NCBI RefSeq assembly: GCF_028372415.1
Contig: NC_092875.1
Span: 57,400,919-57,464,918, forward strand
DNA from: Notamacropus eugenii
Taxonomy: Eukaryota; Chordata; Mammalia; Diprotodontia; Macropodidae
Length of the DNA stretch: 64,000 nucleotides
Reading direction: 5' to 3'
The notes beneath the pieces were generated by a model. It had not been told where the DNA came from, searched no databases, and saw nothing but the letters and a program-made list of their open reading frames with translations. Position numbers and translations under genes: made by a program. This document shows, in pieces, positions 35,501 through 44,500 of the stretch (positions are counted from its first letter, which is position 1; each line of letters starts with the position of its first letter).

Positions 35501-38500
35501 AGTGACTTGTCCAGGGTCACAAATCTAGCAAGTGTCTGAGGCAGGATTTAAATCCAGATCATCCTGACTCTAGCTCAGGTACTATGGCTACTATTCTACA
35601 GCTGGATACAGCGTCCAGACCAAACCAATTCACCAATACCTGCCCTATATCCTTTTATTTGCCAGGCTTGTCAATAGTTTTCATTCTGTCTGTAGTAGAG
35701 TATATATTATTGCCTTTTGGAGGATTATACTGACTCACTGTGGAGAAGGGGAAAGAAGGGTGAGATTGGGTGGAGTAAAAAGAGCTTTGTCCAGGTGACT
35801 GAATTTATATGGCCGCTGTCACTACTTTCAGGCCTGTAGTAGTATAGAAATAACTAAACTCAACATCTAGTTAACAAGAATAAGTAGTTAAAATAGGAAG
35901 CTTCCAGATAGTTAGGGCCAGCTCCTCTCGACAAGTCCTCTCCCCAGCCAGCTTCACCCTTCAGCACCCTCTCTCCTACCTGGGCTTTTCCTGTGCCATG
36001 CAGCACGCGGACCATGGTAGCTGCCAACTCTTCTTTGGCCTGGGCAGACAGCTGGGGCTCCAGGGCATGGCACAGTTCTGGATAGTGAAAGGTGAGGAAC
36101 TCTGCCAATTCCTTGTAGCGTTCCGTGGGTAGTATCCGCAGACAGCGTGCCCTAACCCGTGCCCTCAAGGCTGCTCCTGAAGGTCCACCTTCTAGAGGGA
36201 ACCATCGCTCAAGACCCCCTCCCATCGGTCCTAACTCAGTTAGTGCCAGTGACACATTGCCCAGGTCCCGGTCAGCCTGGCGCAATCGAAGGGAAAGATG
36301 GCGGGCAGGGGGCAGTGCTTCAAAGTGGAAGCGCTCTGCCCAGAAGTGAGGCCCAGGCCGAGCAGCTGTACGGGCCAACAAGGCCCCATCCAGCCACAGC
36401 TCCACCCGAAGGCCTAGAGAGCTACCCTGTTGGAGTCCCTTGGCCTCATGAACCCATACACTCAGCCATGTCTCTTCCCTTTCTTGGCTTTCCTGCAGAG
36501 AGAAGAGAGAGAGGAAAGTTTGGGGCTAGGCAGAGGGCAAAGGGAATAGCCTTCTGCGTTAACTTGGAATGGAGATCTAGGAACAATGGTGGCGAGGAGC
36601 AGGGAGCAGAGTCACTGAGAGACAAATTTCAGGAATAACTTCCTACAGTGAGAGTTGGTCATCAATAATGGTATGTACCCCCTCCTTAGGTGATGAGATC
36701 CCCATTACTGGAGGTGTTCAAGTAGAGGTTAGGTGACCACCTCCGGACATATTTTAGCAATCTTGCATTGAGTTCAGTGTTATTCTTGGTGCCAACCAAA
36801 GGCCTAGATAAACCTACTATTTCCATAGCTCATGTATTAGACAAGTTGTCTATAACATGAACATTCTGGGTTCTAAAGGCCCTCCCACCTTTGACAGTTT
36901 GTTTTAACAGTCCTCCTGGCTCTGACAATCTGTATACTAAGGATTTTCCCAGCTCTGATCCCCCTATGTTCTAAGGGCCCTCCCAGCTCTGACATCCTCT
37001 GTTCCAAGGGCCTTCTCAGCTCTGACACTGTATGTTCTAAGGGTTTTCCTGGCTCTGACACTCTGTGTTCTAAGAGTCCTCCTAGCTCTGACACTGTGTT
37101 CTAAGGTGTCTCCCATCTCTGACAGCTCATTCTAAGAATCCTCCCACCTCTGACTTTGTGTATTCTGCTGCCTCTTCAAGCTATTCCGTGGTTCTGATTT
37201 CTCTTTCTGATTACTTAAGAAAGCACTTAAGATAGTATTTTTTCCTGACAGGCTGGCTCCCTACATCTGCCCTGAATTTGAGGCTTGGATTGGCTATCCA
37301 AATTGAATCTGAGGCCAGGTCGGGGTCCCAAGTACTGACCTGGTGGGGTTGCAAGCTCTGGCGCAGATCCTCAATCCATCGATCCCTCTCGGCTGCTGAG
37401 CCACAGGAGAAACATCGACTCCCACTGGGCCAGGTTACCTGAGAGGAGGGAGGGGACCCCCTTTAGGAGGGAAGTGGAAGTATAAGGGGTAGGCATGCAA
37501 GACTCAAAGGAAGGATAATCTGTGGGTGGAGGGTAGGAAAAAGTATGCCCACCTGGCCCCCTGTGCTCTCATACCTGAAAGCAGTACGGCTCCCCAAGGA
37601 GGCTGGGATGCAGGGGCCACACTTGCACATTTTGCTCACTACTCAGGTCCAGCTCTTTGATGGGTCCTTCATTTACCAGGGACTCTTGGGAGCCCCGGGC
37701 ACTAGGGCACCTGGTGGAGAATTGGAATCTGAGGTTGAAGGGGCCAATACCCCAACACCCTTTCTGGGCAACTCCAGTTATCCTCAGCATAGCTGCCTCC
37801 CATTGAGAGAACCCTCCAGATTTATAATAAAAATTATTATTACAATTGTAGTTTACATTTATATAGCTCTGTAAGATTTATAAAGTACTGCTCCATACAC
37901 CAGGCAGCTAGGTAGCATGGTAGATAGATTACTGGGCCTGGAGTCAGGAAGACCTGAGTTCAAATCCAGCCTCAGAGTGGGCAAGTCACTTAACCCTATT
38001 TGTCTCAGTTTCCTTGTCTGTAAAATGATCCAGAGGAGGAAATGGCAAACCACTCCAGTATCTTTGTGAGAAAACCCCAAATGAACTCAAAAAGAGACCA
38101 ACACAACCCAACATATATTATCAGATTCTTACAACAACTCCATTTTATAAATGGGGACATTGTAGCTCACATAGGTAAAGTGATTGTCCAGGATCACACA
38201 GCTGACAAGTGTCTGAGGTAGGATGCTATATCCAAGTTCATCTAATCCAGCTCCGTGTTTTCCTGGCTTGTCCATAATCTGTGCTCTGTCTTTGAATTCC
38301 TAGTGCTTAGCCCTGGTGTCTGGGATGTCAGAAATGCTGAATAATTGCTCATTGACTGACTGACTGACACTCTTTGTAGGATAGCACTTACTGCCCTTGG
38401 AAGAGTTGGACTGACTCAGAAGGGAGGGACAGCATGGAGTTGTGACTTGGATAGGGCATCAGGACTTTACCAGGGCAACTGAATTTAGAGAAGCATTAAC

Positions 38501-41500
38501 ACAACTTTCAGGTCTATAGTAGCTTACAAACAACTGAGTTTATCATCTTGGTAGCAAGAAGAATTGGTTAAACTAGGAAGCTGCCAGATGGGCAGGGTCA
38601 GCTTCTCCAGGACAAGCCTTCCCCACCCACCCCCACCTCCATATACAAAGTGGCAGCCTCCTTAGCAGTAGGCTTTTGGTACCCTGGGGTCTCTGTCATT
38701 CCCTCCTCCACCCCAACTGAATGGAGGGTGTATTTTGTGCTATTTATCCAGGTTCAAAAATTTCTACTCTTGGCTCTGGGGTTGGAGCACGAGTTCTCAT
38801 GTGACCCAAGATACAAAAGAACCTGGGTCTGTCTATGTATATGTGTGCTGGGTGAAATCACTGGCAGGTAGCCAGCTTTACTACCCTGCCTTGTGCGATC
38901 TCAGAGGCCTGGGATTGTGGGCACACATTCTCAATATGCTCTGGGGGTGGTATCCCTTCCCCTTCTTTCCTACCTGACTTCATCAGTCATATCTTATATT
39001 TCTGTGGGTAAATGTTAACTAAGTGAGGTGGATTGTGCAAGCATTATTATTCCTATTTTACAGATGAAAACACTGAGGCTTAAACAAGTGAAGTGCCTTG
39101 CCCAGAGCCACAGCTCTGAAGATTAGGCCTTAAAGGCAGATATACTGACTTCAAATCCAAGACTCTTTGCTTTCCACTGCTCCATGAAGTCCTTACCCTG
39201 TCCCAGTGCTTCCAGCTTTCCCCTTCTTCTTCTCCTTGAACCTCTTCCACAGCAAACCCTGGGGATTGTAGGGTGATAGGGAGGAGAGGTCAGAGTTTGG
39301 ACTGTAGGGTCCCCCAGGGTCTCCACCTACCCATCCCTGCATTTGAGTCTCACCCTCACGTTGTAGCCCTGGTTGGCACTGGTGGCCTCGGACTCACCTC
39401 TTCTCAGACTCTGCTCTGTAAAGGGAAGTATAATTGGGAGCCTGGAGAAGATGTCCAGGGTCCTGGCACCCTTTTTTTTCCAGGTTCCCTTAGTCTGGTG
39501 TATATGTGTCATCTCTCCCCTCTCAGGTCCACACTAGCTTCCTTTTCCCACCCCACCATGAACCAGTTTTGAATCCTATCTTAGTCCTCCTCTCTCCCAA
39601 CACAACTCACCTGGCTCTTTGGCCCCTCCGGATATCAGCTGCACACTGCCCTCAGAGCCCACACTCTCTGCCCTGGGAAGGTGTCTCCCCGAAGCCTATT
39701 TACAGATAGAAAAACTCCTTTCATTCCTTTTGCATCTGGTCCAGCTCCCACTTCGGCTCCCCCATCAACCAATTCTCAATTCTGAACCCAAGCCTTCTTT
39801 CAGCTCTCCTTCTCTTCTGCCTTATCCTTCCTCTGCCTCCCTCTCCCCCACCCCATTGATCTCCCTGCCTCTTAGCAACCCCTCTCCAGTTCCCCTTTAC
39901 CTCCTCCTCTCTCCCCAGAAGTAGCAGTTTCCCATCCAGGAAGGTAAAGCTGCTGATGTCCCAGACTGGAGCATCGGCAGTGGGGGCCTCAGGGATACGC
40001 TGGATCACAGGCAGGGGATCTGGGCAGAGAACATGCAGGTGACCATGACAATGATGATAGGGACAGCAGTGACAACGAACACAGCAACAGCTGCCAGCAT
40101 TAAAGTATTTCACACACGCTGCTTCATCTTGTCTTCTAAACAACCCAGGAAGGCCTGAAGATCCCCATTTTTGTTCTTTCAAAGTATTCTGAAATTCTGC
40201 TCCTGCTTGTGCTATCAACTCAACAAGGTGACAGAAACCCAGAATTTCAGAATTGGAATGCAACTCACTAGCCATCCAGTGTGAACCATTCCAGGAAAAG
40301 ACCATCTCCTCCCACCTGCTGGACATTGCCCAGTTCCCAAGTAGACTGCTCCCTGCCCTGGCTTCATCTTTGCCCCTCCCTCTGCTCAGAGTCCAGGAGC
40401 TATTATCATCCAACATGGGACGGGGAAGGGGATGATGATCGTAAGGAGCCGGAGCCAACATTTATATAATCCTGTAGGGTCTGCAAAGTGCTTTCCTTTA
40501 GAAGTACATAGAATTTCCATTTTGCAGATGAGGAATCTGAGACTTGGAGAGTTAACCTAACTTTCCCAAAAGATGCAAGAAGATATAGTCTCTGTCTTCC
40601 GAGAGCAGAGGAGTGAGAAAAACAAGTTTTGAACTAGGAGTAAGAAGACCTAGGTTCTTGTCCAGTATCTTCCATTAACTGATCATGTGACTTTTCTCTC
40701 TCATCCATCCTCCCACTGTAGCCTTCTCACCCTGAAATATCCCATTGCGGGGAGGGACCCAGACCTGCCATCCCTTATTCTCTTCATGGCTATGCTTCCA
40801 ACTTTTTAGACTGACACCATTCTCTCCTCCACCCTTTTTGCCAGTTTTCCAGCTCCTTTTTATGTATTGTCTTCTCTCATTAAAATGGAACTCCTCAGAG
40901 GAAAGGGACTCTCTTTCTTTTTGTATGTATGTGAATTCCCACCCCTCAGGACAGGACCTAACATACAGTAACTGCTTAATAATTGCTTGCTGCCTCACCT
41001 CTGGGATTCCCCTATATAGCAAAAGATACAACCTCCTTAGCCTGTCATTCAAGGTTCTCCACCCTATGACTTCCTCTCCCCCCCAATACTTTTCCAGCTG
41101 TATTATTTCTCAGTCTGTGTGAATACTTGGCTCTAATCAAACAGATAGTTACTCTCTTCCTATGTCTGCTTCTATGCCTTCAAGACTCAGTTCGATGAAC
41201 AGAAAGAACCTTAGAGCTGGAAGACACTTCAGCAGCCATATCGTCCAACTTCAACCCCCAAAAAGGAGCCCTCACCACTACATACCCAATAAATCATCAT
41301 CCAGCCTTTGCTTGAAGACTTCGCCCATTATTCCTGGATTTACCCTCTCAAGTCAATGAAAATAAGTCTTATTTCTTTTTAGTATAACATGAAAACAGTT
41401 GCTGTGTCTCCACTAAGTATTCTCTTGTACAGGTTAAACAGTTCTCATGCAGAGTGTAATTCAGTCCATTCACCTTTCTGGCCACTGTCCCCTGGATGAT

Positions 41501-44500
41501 CTCTACCTCATCCACTGCTTTTTCTAGAGTTGAACAGATGTGATCAGAGAAAGACAGAGAACAGTGGAAACTATATCACTTTGAATGCAGCTTAAAAATT
41601 TTAATAGGTTTTTTGGCTGCTAATATCACCATATCGATTCATTTTTATCTTGCAATCTACTACTACCTTCAAGTCTTTTTCAGACAACTGTTGCCTAACT
41701 ATACTTTCTCCATCTTGTACTTGTAAAGCTGATATTCTTTTTTTACTTATTTTTTCCAATTACATTTCATTCTATTCTCTATGTATGCTATTATCCTGTG
41801 ACATACTCTTTGCTGTTCCTCAAACATTACACTCCATCTCCCACCCATGAGCCTTTGCACTGGCTTGTCCCTCATGTCTGGAACAACCTCCCTCTTTATC
41901 TCTGCTTCGTGACTTCCTTTAAGTCTCAGCTGAAGTCCCACCTTCTGCAAGAAAACTTTTCTAGCCTCCCTTAATTCTAGTGCCTATTTTTTGAGATTAT
42001 CTCCACTTTATGCTGTATGTATCTTGTTTCTACCTAGTTGTTTACATGTGGTCTCTCCCATTAGACGATGAGCTCCTTGAGACAGGGGCTATCTTTTTGC
42101 CTTTCTTTGTATCCCCAGAGCTTAGCACACATAAGCTGACACTTTAGTGAATACTCGTTGACTTTGTTTACTTGATTTGACCCAATAATCTGACCACTGA
42201 GCTAATATTTGTTTACGTTTTACTGTACGCAAAGCCCTAGATGCTGGTAATATACAGTTCCTTAGCACAATAGGAAGCATAAGACCATGTACTGATAACT
42301 CTGGCGCAAGATAGGATAGGATAAAGGCAAAGTCTAGACATTGGGGTGGGGGGACCTATTAGAATGCATGGAGGTGGCAGAGAGAAGGGTGAAATCAGAT
42401 AACAACCAGTCTGGTTGGTGGAACAAAGTATGTTATGGGAAGTAATTTAAAATAAGTCTATAATGGTAGGTTAAATTGTAGAGGACCTTAAAATACAGGC
42501 AAATAAATTTGTTGCTGCTGTTATCCTATAGATATAACAGGGTATTTAGACAGGTGAGACTAATTCTCCTGTAAAGGAGTTAGTTGTTGCGAGGGACTCT
42601 GGAATTTATAGTCTTTCCAACCCCAGGAAGACACTGGACTCTTGGGTTTGAACTGGAGGGCAGAATTTCTGCCACAATGGGAGCTTTGGAAGGTCTCTGT
42701 GACAGATAGAGGGAGAGAGTGGAGAGAGAGACAGACAGGAAGGAGTCTGTGAAGGAATTAAGAGAGCAGCAGCAGCAGCAGCACGAGAGACAGTTTGAAT
42801 GGGTACTGACAGTGAATATCTAGAGCTCATTGAAAGAATCCTGCTGAGAGGTGATGGAATTGTTCTCCAAGAATTCAAAGGACTGCTGATGTGATTCTCT
42901 CCCTACTTTCTGACTTTTCTGTCCATTTCAGACATGTTTAACTCCTAAATTCACTGTCTCTTTGCTTTTTCTTTAGAATTCTGCATGGATCGTCATAACT
43001 CCTTTGTTTTGTTAACACAGCTTAGTTTTGCTGTTAGTAATATCACATAGTTTTGTTGGTTTACATATTTTCCTATTTTGTCAGATGACTAATTGTTGTC
43101 ATTATTTTAAGTGTAAGTGCCATTATATTGTCTTATACACATGAATGTACTCTTGTGATGTACGTATGTACTCTTATGATGTATGCATGTACTCTTGTGA
43201 TGTATGCATGTATTATGCCATGCCCATAATTTAGACCTGTAGCCACTGAAGCAGTCTGTCAAGACATGTTTTACGTTGTGCTATGTCTATTGCAAGTATT
43301 GTTGAGGCACATTTGTGGTGAATGCTATCTTAAGGGAATTACCTAGGATACTGTTAGTCATCATAGTTCTGTTAAGTAATGATGTGCATTTGTGTTATAA
43401 TTTCAAATTCCAAGTGTACTAAAGCTGATTCTGCATGGGACTTAAAAATTTTAAACCAAAGAAGGAGTGCTACTCAGAGGGGTCAGACTAATGCCCCCCG
43501 CAGGCAGAAGAAAGAGCTTTGGAATCATCAATAGTAACTCTTAGAATTTGTGGTCTTCCCAGATCCAGCAAGAAATTGTACTACAATAGGTCTGAGCCAG
43601 GGAGTGAGGTTTCTTTCATGGCAGGAGCATTGACATTATTCTGTGATATTTCGATGAAGGGACAGAGACTAGAGAGACAGAGTTCTATGGAGGAATTAAG
43701 AGAGTGACAGCAGAAGTATTGATGGGAAATAACTTGCTGTTTTCAATCATACTCCAAAGATAATTATTTCTAGGTGAAGATAAGATTGATATTAATTGCT
43801 TTTGAGTCATGCATATCTTTAATTCTATATAGAGAGTCCAAGTGGGGCTTAGATGTCAGTGGCTAAATTTAATACACAGAATTTAAGCAGGTTCGAGATC
43901 TATATCTCTTACTGAATGTTTAGGAATTCCCTGAGTGCTCTAAAATCACACTTTCTACAAAAAGCCTTTCCCAATTCTCAATAATCCTAATTCTTTCCTA
44001 CTGCTTATTATTTACTATTTTCCCCATATATATAGCTCATTTGCAAATAGTTTTTTGCATGTTGTCTCCCTCATTAAACTGTGAGCTCCTTGAAAGCAAG
44101 GACTATCTTTTGCCTTTCTTTGTATCCCCAGCACTTAGCACAGTTCCTAGAGTATGGAAAGTGCTTAATAAATGTTTATTGATTGACTAAAAGTTATGTG
44201 GATGAAAGAGGATCTAATGATAATGTTTTTTTTTATCAATAACCTGCACACTTAAGCTCCCTAAAATAACACATGAAGAGATCCATGTTTATCTGCACCA
44301 TTGCCCCTAGCCTAAAGCCACAGGAACTTTTTTCCCTTTTTCTGTAGCCAAGCTAAATTGTTTTGAATGCAAGAGTCCTGGGCAAAATCCCCAGACACTA
44401 ACGTGAAGAGGAGTGGGGTGAGAAAGGCAGTGACCAGTGGGAAGATTACATACACCTGAACTGGTCCAGTTACATGAGAAAAGTGTGGTCTGGAAGGGAT

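Noticed and set aside
36159-36638. Plus-strand 159-codon open frame
   Set aside because: It is antisense to the RASAL3 C2 exon. Codon logic and conservation are on the minus strand.
39327-39415. 18-bp micro-exon ending at an early GT (AGAAGAG|GTGAG)
   Set aside because: Using this donor breaks the RASAL3 frame. The donor at 39,354 gives SANQGYNVR followed by [12 protein letters not shown], which fits the family.
40100-40461. N-terminal extension of the frame containing RASAL3 exon 2
   Set aside because: The upstream part of that frame precedes a clear acceptor at 40,020. RASAL3 exon 1 joins there in phase, so the extension is intron read-through.
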